Assembly: GCA_944386545.1 (NCBI GenBank)
Contig: CALXBK010000011.1
Span: 1-47,854 of the forward strand
From: an uncultured Ruminiclostridium sp.
Lineage (GTDB): Bacteria > Bacillota > Clostridia > Oscillospirales > Ruminococcaceae
DNA length: 47,854 bases
Direction of reading: 5' to 3'
Each line of letters starts with the position of its first letter. The first letter of the stretch is position 1. Below, one piece after another: positions 41,621 through 47,854 of the stretch. Under the pieces are notes generated by a model that saw nothing but the letters and a program-made list of their open reading frames with translations, did no database searches and was not told the origin of the DNA. Position numbers and translations under genes: made by a program.

Positions 41621-43213
41621 GTGGTGGTGTGGTATAATAAAACGCAAAGCGTTTATTATACCTTATTTAAATGTCCTCGTGCATACGTTCGCCCTCGTCT
41701 CACTCCGCACGTATCGGACAATTATACCATAGCCTTGCGGCTATGGTATAATGAAGAAAATTATGAGTTTGTAGAACTGGAAACACTCTATGATTATGAA
41801 AACAGTACTGTAAGCATTGAGACAACTCATTTCAGCAGATATATGGTTGTTGACAAGTATCTTTGGTACGAAGCTTGGGCTGTTGAGTTCAACTACAATC
41901 CTGCCGAAGAAGGTACTTATGGCGAACCTACTATTCGATATAATACAGTATTGGCTATTGATTGTTCTGGCAGTATGAGTAGCAATGATCCAATAACAAC
42001 CATATCGGGAATTGACTCGTTATATGAATCACAGCATTCAAAAACGTGTCAAAGAATCAAAGCTGTAACGGGTTTTATAAATAACATGAATGATTGTGAC
42101 AAGGCTGCGGTCGTTTTGTTCACAGGAAGTGCTTATGAAGCTGCCAAAATGACCAATGATGCCGAAACACTGAGATTGGCTTTGCAAAAAATTTCCAGCA
42201 ACGGTGATACAAGTTTTAATGCAGCAATCTCAACCTCAATTAATGCATTTAATGCTGATGATATTGGAGCGTTTTATACAAATAACAGAATTATTCTTTT
42301 ATCTGATGGTGGTTCTTCTGTTTCTGATAGCATTTTGGACACGGCGAAATCTAAAAACATCAAAATATACACTATTGGACTTGGTTCAAGTTCCAATGAT
42401 ACACGTCTGGAGTATATTGCTAATTATACAGGCGGTGAATTCTTCAAGGCATATACTGCTGATGAATTAATTGACATCTACACTGAGGTGGGTATTAATA
42501 GTGATTTTGATACTACTGATACCGATGGTGATGGTTTATATGATGCTGTAGAAACGGCGGGCATAAGACTTCAAAACGGAATCATCTTAAAAAACAAACC
42601 TGAAACCGATACTTTCTATGCTAATCCAACTAAGTTAGATACAGACGGAGATGGATTGAATGACGGAGTTGAAATAGACCCTACTATTCGTTGGAAGAGT
42701 GGCAGTGCTCATTCCGGTCAAAGAGAGTATTTCTTCGTAATGCTTTCTAATCCTGGTGACAAAGATTCTGATGGAGATGGTATTTTAGATGCTTATGATA
42801 TTGCTCCATTAGAGGTTGAGACAGATCCATTATCTCCGTGTAATGTCGAATCAGTTGAATTTATCAATATACCTTCCGATCATTATGGACAGCCTGATTT
42901 TACAATTAGTCTTGTAAAATCCGAAATGTATAGTGACAAAATCTTTTTTGCAAATGCAACGGGCATAACAAATACAGGTGGATTTTTAGTTACCGATGAT
43001 CTGAAAGACGAATTAGAACGCCTTGAAAATGGATATCAGGGTCATTTCTTAGCAACATGGGCAAGCACCAATGAAGCCGCCGCTCACGCCGCCAAGCAAG
43101 AAACAGACCAGCTTGTGCCACGCTATTTTGATTATGGAAGTACTGCATATTATGGGTGTTGGGCTTACAATTATCAGGCGGAGTTATTCCAGTTCTCCCG
43201 AACGCTTCTTTGA
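41621..43213 (+). CDS. VWA-domain protein with calcium-binding repeats, truncated at both ends
   Basis: The open frame has 530 codons, but recognisable sequence starts only near 41747 (YEFVELETLYDYENSTVS) and ends near 43180. The VWA domain has the MIDAS motif AIDCSGSMSSND and later LLSDGGSS and IYTIGLGSSS. Three Asp-rich calcium repeats follow: DTDGDGLYDAVE, DTDGDGLNDGVE and DSDGDGILDAYD. There is no signal peptide, although family members are large secreted proteins, and the first ~40 codons come from the palindromic element. At the 3' end the frame runs into the relaxase remnant (FSRTLL). It is most likely a non-functional internal fragment. Codon use is more AT-rich than in the core genes. 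Confidence 0.7.
   Translation: MVVWYNKTQSVYYTLFKCPRAYVRPRLTPHVSDNYTIALRLWYNEENYEFVELETLYDYENSTVSIETTHFSRYMVVDKYLWYEAWAVEFNYNPAEEGTYGEPTIRYNTVLAIDCSGSMSSNDPITTISGIDSLYESQHSKTCQRIKAVTGFINNMNDCDKAAVVLFTGSAYEAAKMTNDAETLRLALQKISSNGDTSFNAAISTSINAFNADDIGAFYTNNRIILLSDGGSSVSDSILDTAKSKNIKIYTIGLGSSSNDTRLEYIANYTGGEFFKAYTADELIDIYTEVGINSDFDTTDTDGDGLYDAVETAGIRLQNGIILKNKPETDTFYANPTKLDTDGDGLNDGVEIDPTIRWKSGSAHSGQREYFFVMLSNPGDKDSDGDGILDAYDIAPLEVETDPLSPCNVESVEFINIPSDHYGQPDFTISLVKSEMYSDKIFFANATGITNTGGFLVTDDLKDELERLENGYQGHFLATWASTNEAAAHAAKQETDQLVPRYFDYGSTAYYGCWAYNYQAELFQFSRTLL
41631..41752. repeat. Pair of palindromes at the VWA gene breakpoint
   Basis: Two hairpins flank about 60 bp. The left runs GGTATAATAA to TTATTATACC (41631-41662, one unpaired base). 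The right is a perfect 14-bp-arm palindrome (41721-41752; ATTATACCATAGCC, TTGC loop, complementary arm). Between them CGTGCATACG and CGCACGTATC are partly complementary. This looks like a small mobile or palindromic element fused to the VWA reading frame. Confidence 0.7.
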
Positions 43214-43744
43214 ACGCTCCTGTTCCTGACTAACATCTCTGCCCAAAATCATATCAATGTTTTTCTTCATTGTTTCTAATTCGGAGAGTTCCGATTTTTC
43301 AGAATAGTAGCTCTCATAGAGTTTGCCTTTTTCAGCTTGGAGAGCTTTCTGCTCGGCTCGGAGTTCCTTAATCAAAGGAGCTTTTCCACCGTTAAATCTT
43401 TTCTTCAGATACTTTTCAGCAGCAGTGAAGATAATCAAATCTGCTTCGTGTTCTTTGCGATAACGCTCCCTGAAAACAACAGTTTCCGCTTTATCAGCTA
43501 TCGGCTTTGTCTTGCGATAATTGTCGATGTTATGAATATCCTCGTCAATGGTTTTCAAGCGTTTCTCAATCTCCTTAATACGACTACGAGTGCTGTTATA
43601 ATTTTCTCTTGTGGTTTCGGTTTTCTCCGAGAGTTTATCATACCAAAATATCGCTTTAGATTCAATGGGAACGACCTCATAGGACATACAATGTCGTAGA
43701 ATGTTCAAATACAAAAAGCGCCAATCGATCACGATCAGAGCCAA
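43184..43744 (-). pseudogene. C-terminal remnant of a conjugative-element relaxase/mobilisation protein
   Basis: A 186-codon frame dominated by long charged helices (TRENYNSTRSRIKEIEKRLK, then FRERYRKEHEADLIIF, AEQKALQAEKGKLYESYYSE) and ending GRDVSQEQERSKKRSGELE. This pattern matches the C-terminal coiled region of relaxases from Tn1549-like elements as I remember them. The N-terminal nuclease domain (HxH, Tyr) is absent, and the first ~20 codons look like unrelated flank. It is interpreted as a truncated relic whose 3' end overlaps the end of the damaged VWA frame. Confidence 0.55.
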
Positions 43745-43763
43745 ATGTGTTTGGTAGATGTAT

Positions 43764-44402
43764 TTACTTTTCGATCAGGTCCTCTACCGTGCATCCGAGC
43801 ACCTTAGCCAATCGGTATACGGTATCTGCACCTGCTTTATTGATGTCCTTATTTCTTTGCTCGTACATTTGAATGGAACGAAGACTGACACCGGAGCGCT
43901 TGGCAAGCTCGGTTTGGGTACATCCGTAAGCGGTTCGGATCCTCTTCAAATTCGTTTCCGAAAAGTACTCTCTCATTTGCTTGTCAAGGATCTCAACGGT
44001 TTTGGATATGTCTGCCTCATGCAGCGTATAGTACATTCTCTCCAGCTCATCGTAGGAAACTACCTTGAAGATATCGCTGTACTTGCGTCCGGAATGCCAC
44101 TGATAGAACGCTACTGCCCATCCGATCCAATACTCCCTGGAACGACCGAAGTTTTCTTGCGGATCCACTTGCAGTTCCTTGCCCGTAGTCTCAAGAACTA
44201 CCTCTATGACGATCTCAATGCCGCTTTTGCCCGCAAGATAGGCGGGTTCTCCATTCTCCATCCTCTTGCTGACAGAGCTTGCTATAAATTTCTTGACGAA
44301 ATCAGCTCCGCTCAGCTCGCAAGCATTGACCGCATAATCGAAAGCATCACCCAGAACCGATTGCGCCTTATTCAGATATATTTCTTGGTATGCGTGCGTC
44401 AT
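43764..44402 (-). CDS. HTH-domain protein, probable antitoxin partner of the DUF3990 protein
   Basis: 212 residues. The N-terminal ~145 residues (helical; WIGWAVAFYQWHSGRKYSDI) are not a family I can name; the C-terminus (about 153-212) is a Xre/Cro HTH with TQTELAKRSGVSLRSIQMYE. Its ATG lies inside the 3' end of the DUF3990 gene (35-bp overlap, different frame) with GGAGG 11 nt before it, so it is translated from the same mRNA. A DNA-binding partner encoded downstream of an ADP-ribosyltransferase-like protein, plus palindromic operators at the promoter, fits an autoregulating toxin-antitoxin pair. Confidence 0.75.
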   Translation of the reverse strand: MTHAYQEIYLNKAQSVLGDAFDYAVNACELSGADFVKKFIASSVSKRMENGEPAYLAGKSGIEIVIEVVLETTGKELQVDPQENFGRSREYWIGWAVAFYQWHSGRKYSDIFKVVSYDELERMYYTLHEADISKTVEILDKQMREYFSETNLKRIRTAYGCTQTELAKRSGVSLRSIQMYEQRNKDINKAGADTVYRLAKVLGCTVEDLIEK

Positions 44403-45060
44403 CGTTTTTGATGCCTCCTCTTATGATATCCTGGATATAAAGCCCGTCGCTTTCTTCCTCGAGCATCTGAAGATACATCTGATTTGCTTCATCATCTCCC
44501 GCCTTTCTCAAGACGTAGAAAACATCCTTTTCTGCTATGTCATATCCTTCATAGGTCAGCTTAGAGAAAGCGAACTGCGACTTAATAACGATCTGCTCAC
44601 CAAGCTTACCAAGTCTCATTGCACGGGCAAGCTGCTCAACAGAGATACCGTTGTTCAAGAAGGACTCCGCATAATCGAAATAAGAGTCGTCTGCTCGATA
44701 TCCAGTAATCAGATCATATGCGTTTACATTCACACCAAAGTTATCAATGAGATACCGCTTTGCTCTTCTCGCAATCGGAGTCTTGATCGAGAAAAGACGG
44801 TGCTCAACCAATATAGCGATCCAGTTAAGAATCGTGTATTCCGGGCTGTTCAGGTTCAGTACATTCAAATATTCCGTATCTAAGGTATACCGATTGGAAA
44901 ATCCGTTTCTGAGAGAGGATACTGCCCACTCCTTTGCCAGATTGTCGCTTTCGGTACAGTAAAAACCAAGGCCGAAATCATTGTTCTTTCTTCCCTTTCC
45001 AAAGGTCGGAACCTCTACGATCTGCTCAGAGCCGTGATATATTGTAATCAGTTTTTCCAT
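44368..45060 (-). CDS. DUF3990 protein (ADP-ribosyltransferase-like, candidate toxin)
   Basis: 230 residues from ATG 45060, which has AGGAGGG at proper distance; the ATG at 45066 is too close to it. The N-terminus carries the DUF3990 pattern: ITIYHGS (His/Ser), FGKGRKNNDFGLGFYCTE and NLAKEWA. This resembles the H-Y/F-x core of ADP-ribosyltransferases; I recall DUF3990 being grouped with that clan, but this needs checking. The later part (about 100-230) is helical and ends in the acidic LEEESDGLYIQD. It is first in a two-gene operon with the HTH protein. Confidence 0.75.
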   Translation of the reverse strand: MEKLITIYHGSEQIVEVPTFGKGRKNNDFGLGFYCTESDNLAKEWAVSSLRNGFSNRYTLDTEYLNVLNLNSPEYTILNWIAILVEHRLFSIKTPIARRAKRYLIDNFGVNVNAYDLITGYRADDSYFDYAESFLNNGISVEQLARAMRLGKLGEQIVIKSQFAFSKLTYEGYDIAEKDVFYVLRKAGDDEANQMYLQMLEEESDGLYIQDIIRGGIKNDDARIPRNISE

Positions 45061-45090
45061 TCTCATTCCCTCCTATTCGTTGCTGATTAC

Positions 45091-45119
45091 ATTATATCAC
45101 CAAAGTGGTAGTCAGTCAA
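45091..45119 (-). promoter_or_regulatory. Promoter of the DUF3990/HTH operon
   Basis: Minus strand TTGACT (45114-45119), 17-bp spacer, TATAAT (45091-45096), about 30 nt from the start codon. Confidence 0.85.
45093..45112. promoter_or_regulatory. Operator 1, overlapping the promoter
   Basis: TATATCAC CAAA GTGGTAGT: a full left half-site and a degenerate right half-site. It lies between -10 and -35, the position expected for repression. Confidence 0.65.
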
Positions 45120-45145
45120 TAGATTTTACGAAAAATTTGAAATCT

Positions 45146-45165
45146 TATATCACCACAGTGATATA
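45146..45165. promoter_or_regulatory. Operator 2, perfect palindrome
   Basis: TATATCAC CACA GTGATATA with perfect 8-bp arms. Its centre is 53 bp (about five helical turns) from that of operator 1, so two bound dimers could interact. Confidence 0.7.
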
Positions 45166-45167
45166 AA

Positions 45168-45196
45168 AGGACAGAGCAATCCTTATGCTCTGTCCT
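45168..45196 (-). terminator. Terminator of the small element ORFs
   Basis: AGGACAGAGCA (45168-45178) pairs with TGCTCTGTCCT (45186-45196); a TTTTA run follows on the minus strand. It separates the 64-residue ORF from the DUF3990 operon. Confidence 0.85.
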
Positions 45197-45217
45197 TCAC
45201 GTTTTGTATGAACTTAT

Positions 45218-45412
45218 TTATGCGACCTTTTGTAAGTGTGTTTTCAGAATATACACCGGCTTATCGATCCCGATATCGCATCGACATCGTTTCAGAGCTA
45301 TTCCAACCACTCGAACGATCCTTCCCTGAAAGGATTCCAGTTTGCCGTTCTTTCTGAGAATGCAGATGGGTCCGGAAATGGTAACAAGGTCTCCGCATTT
45401 GAAATTACGCAT
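45218..45412 (-). CDS. Small 64-residue protein of a mobile-element type
   Basis: From ATG 45412 with a strong SD (AAGGAG, 8 nt spacing). The product MRNFKCGDLVTISGPICI... has a beta-rich SH3/KOW-like look (GDLVTISG, FQGRIVRVVGIA, RCRCDIGIDKPVYIL) and four Cys. It overlaps the stop codon of the upstream short frame, suggesting coupling, and ends before a terminator. I do not recognise a named family. Confidence 0.6.
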   Translation of the reverse strand: MRNFKCGDLVTISGPICILRKNGKLESFQGRIVRVVGIALKRCRCDIGIDKPVYILKTHLQKVA

Positions 45413-45539
45413 AGCCCTCACTCCTTTGCCTTGTGAACATTTCAATTCTGAGTCCGTTTTCCCTGGCAAAGCGCAGAACCTTTTGCATCTCTCCAATGAG
45501 CAGCGTTCCTTCGTAAATTACGCAACTCCGCAATGTCAA
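45405..45539 (-). CDS. Short 44-residue ORF upstream of the 64-residue protein
   Basis: A minus-strand frame reads TLRSCVIYEGTLLIGEMQKV then LRFARENGLRIEMFTRQRSE GYA to a TAA at 45405, overlapping the start of the next gene. Composition looks protein-like (amphipathic helix). The start is uncertain: TTG at 45539, or a GTG about 20 codons upstream; no good SD is visible. It could be the 3' end of a truncated gene. Confidence 0.45.
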   Translation of the reverse strand: MTLRSCVIYEGTLLIGEMQKVLRFARENGLRIEMFTRQRSEGYA

Positions 45540-45540
45540 A

Positions 45541-45559
45541 TGGTGCAAGTCTTGCACCA
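45541..45559. repeat. 19-nt palindrome TGGTGCAAG-T-CTTGCACCA
   Basis: Perfect 9-bp arms around a single central T. It lies at the possible start of the short ORF in a region otherwise without features. It could be a recombinase core, an oriT-type or a regulator site. Confidence 0.5.
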
Positions 45560-45645
45560 CAGGAAATGAGGATTGATTTTGCGGTCTTTCCTGAAACGAA
45601 ATGTCAAGGACTTTTTAGTACCCTGCATTTCATTGCATGAAAAAA

Positions 45646-45674
45646 GCCACTGTAGATTTATCGTCCACAATGGC
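45646..45674 (-). terminator. Terminator of the histidine phosphatase operon
   Basis: GCCACTGTAGA (45646-45656) pairs with TCCACAATGGC (45664-45674) using two G-U pairs in the minus-strand RNA; six T residues follow on that strand. Confidence 0.8.
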
Positions 45675-45739
45675 TCTTAGGTCATTTGTATTTAATTCTC
45701 TTTGCATAAACTCAGGTACAACCTGAAAGTTTCATGTTT

Positions 45740-46270
45740 TTACTCGTAAATAAATTCTTCAATCTGTCCATTTTCAGGATGCTCGATATCTAATACATAT
45801 TGCATTAGTGTTCCGTGACATACAACAATAACAGTATCATATTCCATATATTTTTTCAAAACACCCATAACCCGCTTTTTCATCTGTTCTGCTGATTCCC
45901 ATTTACAGTTTTCACCGTTAGGATGATGTCCTGCACTTTCATTCAAACACCTATATGCACTTGAAGCTTCCTCATCAGACAAAAATTCATATGTAATACC
46001 ATCTGCTAACCATTCGTGTAAATCGGTTTCAATCTGCATATCTAGATTCAATTCCTTTGATAGAATCGCTGCGCTATGCAGAGTTCTTCCAAAGGGTGAT
46101 GCAATAATCAACTGTGCTTTAGCCAACCTTGCATCTTTTGCCGTTTCTTTTATCTGATTAATTCCTTTTTCAGATAAAGTCATCATATTGTAACTAAAAC
46201 CCTTGTAAAATTTTTTCCCAGCCATGGATGTATCCATTTGTCCATGTCTAACAAAATAAAATGTTGTCAT
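45740..46270 (-). CDS. Histidine phosphatase family protein (phosphoglycerate mutase-like)
   Basis: 176 residues with the catalytic RHGQMDT (His 9), a second Arg in SPFGRTLHSA, a Glu in DLHEW and the C-terminal His in VCHGTLMQYV. It is shorter than glycolytic mutases, so a small-molecule phosphatase of unknown substrate is likely. Its start overlaps the NUDIX gene by 23 bp with a GAGGT SD inside it. The pair is in the AT-rich accessory region. Confidence 0.85.
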   Translation of the reverse strand: MTTFYFVRHGQMDTSMAGKKFYKGFSYNMMTLSEKGINQIKETAKDARLAKAQLIIASPFGRTLHSAAILSKELNLDMQIETDLHEWLADGITYEFLSDEEASSAYRCLNESAGHHPNGENCKWESAEQMKKRVMGVLKKYMEYDTVIVVCHGTLMQYVLDIEHPENGQIEEFIYE

Positions 46271-46790
46271 CTGTACCTCGTCTTTCCTTAATCAATTGTA
46301 ATAATTTGGTATCTCTCTTTATCATAATTTCATTAAAATAATCTTCCGTACTATACTTCGAATTAGTATCAATTGCCTCGTCCAAATGTACAAATCTAAG
46401 AATAAATCCTGCCTCTGCTTCATAATCATCCAGATTCTGTTCTGTAAGTACTTTCTCCACCTTGCATAAATAATAAAAATTTTCCTGTTCGAAAATAGTG
46501 TTTGAAGTGGTATTACTTTTTTGACGACGTAAAACACTTCCGAATTCCTCTATCGATTCGGGAATAACAACCAATCCTGTTTCTTCCCTGACTTCACGGA
46601 TAAGTGCTTCTTTTTTATCTTCATCCATATGAATTCCACCACCGGGAAATTTATAATATTTTTCTTTTTGACTATAAACAAGAGCTATTCTTCCACAATC
46701 ATCAAAAATAACCCCTCTCGCTGATGGCCTGCAAAAAACATTATCCTTCACCTCATAATCATGTAAATCTATTTCAAATAACCGTTCCAT
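46248..46790 (-). CDS. NUDIX hydrolase
   Basis: 180 residues from ATG 46790 (GGAG 6 nt upstream; an earlier TTG extension is unlikely). The NUDIX box is seen in PGGGIHMDEDKKEALIREVR followed by EETGLVV, with the REVREETG metal-binding core. It hydrolyses a nucleoside diphosphate linked to another moiety; the substrate is unknown. It is co-transcribed with the histidine phosphatase, so the two may act in sequence on one nucleotide-type compound. Confidence 0.88.
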   Translation of the reverse strand: MERLFEIDLHDYEVKDNVFCRPSARGVIFDDCGRIALVYSQKEKYYKFPGGGIHMDEDKKEALIREVREETGLVVIPESIEEFGSVLRRQKSNTTSNTIFEQENFYYLCKVEKVLTEQNLDDYEAEAGFILRFVHLDEAIDTNSKYSTEDYFNEIMIKRDTKLLQLIKERRGTDDNILFC

Positions 46791-46853
46791 AATAATCTCC
46801 ATATATAAATAAAATATAGTCACCTTCAAATTCAAAGTTTCAGTTCTATCTTA

Positions 46854-47369
46854 TCAAAAACCAGAAATCTCAAATGTGCATTCAGATGCACCATTAACAA
46901 TTGTATCGACAATTTCAACATTAACGTTCTTTTCAAAAACTTCAGAGAACAATCTCATATACCATCCAGCAGAACATTCACAATAGTTTTTATTAAGATT
47001 CTCAACCTTTTTCGGAATATTACAATAGCATTTTTTATATACAGCAATTATTTTGTCACCAGAAATATGCAAGTTCTTACCACCAATATCCGCCTCGTTA
47101 AGAAGATTTAAAAATTCCGTAAGATTGTTTGATTTTGCATAAAGTTTCTTTGATATTTTTACAGCATTTGCAGATAGACAACACCCACCACATTTACGCA
47201 TGGTATTAGTCATACATATATTCATTTTCTCGGTAACATTCAAAATGTCATTAATATACCTTGCCTGCTTAAGCGGAGTTGCTTTTTCGTCAATCGTTCC
47301 AATTTGGGAACAAATTACAACCGCATTTTCCTTTTCCATATTATCTATGATTCTTTTTGCTTTATTCAC
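46854..47369 (-). CDS. Cys-rich protein of unknown function (DUF6144-like)
   Basis: 171 residues, helical N-terminus, RKCGGCCLSA in the middle, then CYCNIPK, NYCECSAGWYMRLFSEVF, and a C-terminal beta strand with GASECTFEI. The CxCS-x-GW and G-x-x-x-C-x-F-x-I pattern resembles the DUF6144/thiazoline-carboxylate-hydrolase-like fold as I remember it; the call is tentative. It is upstream of the NUDIX gene in the same direction. Function unknown. Confidence 0.6.
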   Translation of the reverse strand: MNKAKRIIDNMEKENAVVICSQIGTIDEKATPLKQARYINDILNVTEKMNICMTNTMRKCGGCCLSANAVKISKKLYAKSNNLTEFLNLLNEADIGGKNLHISGDKIIAVYKKCYCNIPKKVENLNKNYCECSAGWYMRLFSEVFEKNVNVEIVDTIVNGASECTFEISGF

Positions 47370-47412
47370 ATCGCTTCCTCCATAACTTCAAAGTTATCAC
47401 TCCAAATAGCAA

Positions 47413-47628
47413 TTATACTATTCTCTTTTCGTATTCATATAAGAAAAACCCATTCTTATCTTCCTTTGGCTCTGTTTCACCTATTTTTCTATACCCCATT
47501 TTTTCGTAGAAATGATGATTTCTGTAATTTTTGTACGGCGTATGTAATCTCCAACATTTTGCGTCAGGGAACTCATTTTCTAAAAAAGCAATTGTTCTTG
47601 TCAAGCAAAATTGTAACGCTTTCCCCAA
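47413..47628 (-). pseudogene. GNAT acetyltransferase, C-terminal fragment
   Basis: About 65 codons of a GNAT C-terminus: IAFLENEFPDAKCWRLHTPY, NHHFYEKMGYRKIGETEP. This is the motif B/D end (YEKMGYRKIGE) of an N-acetyltransferase. The acetyl-CoA-binding motif A (Q/RxxGxG/A) is missing because the frame is cut near 47600 by transposase-derived sequence. The first ~10 codons (MGKALQFC) belong to the flanking element. Not expected to be functional. Confidence 0.65.
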
Positions 47629-47631
47629 AAA

Positions 47632-47757
47632 TCAAGCCATCCGTTTCTGCCAAGGTGTAAGACCGTTGTTGAATGAATGAGGTCTGACGGAATTATACCA
47701 TAGCAGGACGTAATCATCAATATCAGCGAATAGCTTGGTGTGGACACAAAGCGCATA
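47632..47757 (-). mobile_element. IS3-type transposase remnant (OrfB C-terminus)
   Basis: Read in the frame with stop TGA at 47632-47634, the minus strand gives KLFADIDDYVLLWYNSVRPH then SFNNGLTPWQKRMA. The WYNSxRPHSxxNxLTP pattern is the typical end of DDE integrases of the IS3 family. An in-frame TAA at 47758-47760 interrupts it upstream, so it is a decayed copy. It is next to the truncated GNAT gene; the right terminal repeat is probably near 47600-47620. Confidence 0.6.
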
Positions 47758-47854
47758 TTATAAGAAATCCAAAACAGAAAAGGTAGTTCACGAGATTTTG
47801 AGTTGCAATTTTTTCTGAAATTCATTTTAGCTATGCCAAAAGCATTGTATGCTT

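Noticed and set aside
47601..47825. 74-codon minus-strand frame (MNFRKNCNSKS...)
   Set aside because: A different frame over the same stretch gives a clear IS3 transposase C-terminus, so this frame is out of phase.

Overview
The window looks like a chromosomal segment of a spore-forming clostridial gut bacterium of the Ruminococcus/Oscillospiraceae type. Pointers are sporulation genes (spoIIE, cwlD, spoVD), a Gram-positive dcw cluster starting with mraZ, a PASTA-domain class B PBP, clostripain-type lipoproteins, carboxynorspermidine metabolism and consensus sigma-A promoters. No rRNA is present, so the species is inferred only. Almost all genes are on the minus strand. The plus-strand genes are the tail of a decarboxylase beta subunit at the left edge, a PHP phosphoesterase, and a damaged VWA gene.

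Layout, left to right. 1-5.8 kb: the 3' end of an oadB/gcdB-like gene, then on the minus strand cwlD-radA-rsmA and spoIIE, the last behind a Spo0A-type promoter. 5.8-10.5 kb: PHP phosphoesterase (+), a 57-residue small protein, comFC, a large zinc-motif protein and a membrane protein. 10.7-24.3 kb: a long dcw cluster read right to left as mraZ-rsmH-ftsL-spoVD-murE-mraY-ftsW-murG-murA-ftsQ-ftsZ, with a MraZ-box array and promoter upstream. murF, murD, murC, murB and ftsA are not in it. 24.5-30.4 kb: a Vat-like xenobiotic acetyltransferase, a clostripain-family lipoprotein and a 1054-residue lipoprotein, the last two probably co-transcribed. 30.5-31.3 kb: a tandem 138-bp repeat carrying terminator hairpins, then four tRNA genes (Gln, His, Arg, Gly; transcribed Gly to Gln) behind a perfect consensus promoter. 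31.3-37.1 kb: carboxynorspermidine dehydrogenase, a GH13 alpha-glycosidase and glycogen phosphorylase. 37.3-41.5 kb: two TrkA-type proteins coupled to a metallo-beta-lactamase-fold protein that has lost its metal motif, CheV, and a uridine-kinase-like protein.

41.6-47.85 kb is an accessory, more AT-rich region. It has a VWA/calcium-repeat gene lacking both natural ends, a C-terminal relaxase remnant, a DUF3990 (ADP-ribosyltransferase-like) plus HTH gene pair with a two-operator promoter (candidate toxin-antitoxin), small element-type ORFs, a histidine phosphatase, a NUDIX hydrolase, a Cys-rich protein, a GNAT fragment and an IS3-type transposase remnant. It reads as the scar of one or more integrated elements.

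The most interesting items are the DUF3990/HTH module with paired palindromic operators, the pseudo-enzyme MBL protein fused translationally to TrkA genes, the large lipoprotein/clostripain pair, the divergent FtsZ, and MurE with DNPA instead of DNPR. All functional statements rest on reading motifs by eye; no database search was run.
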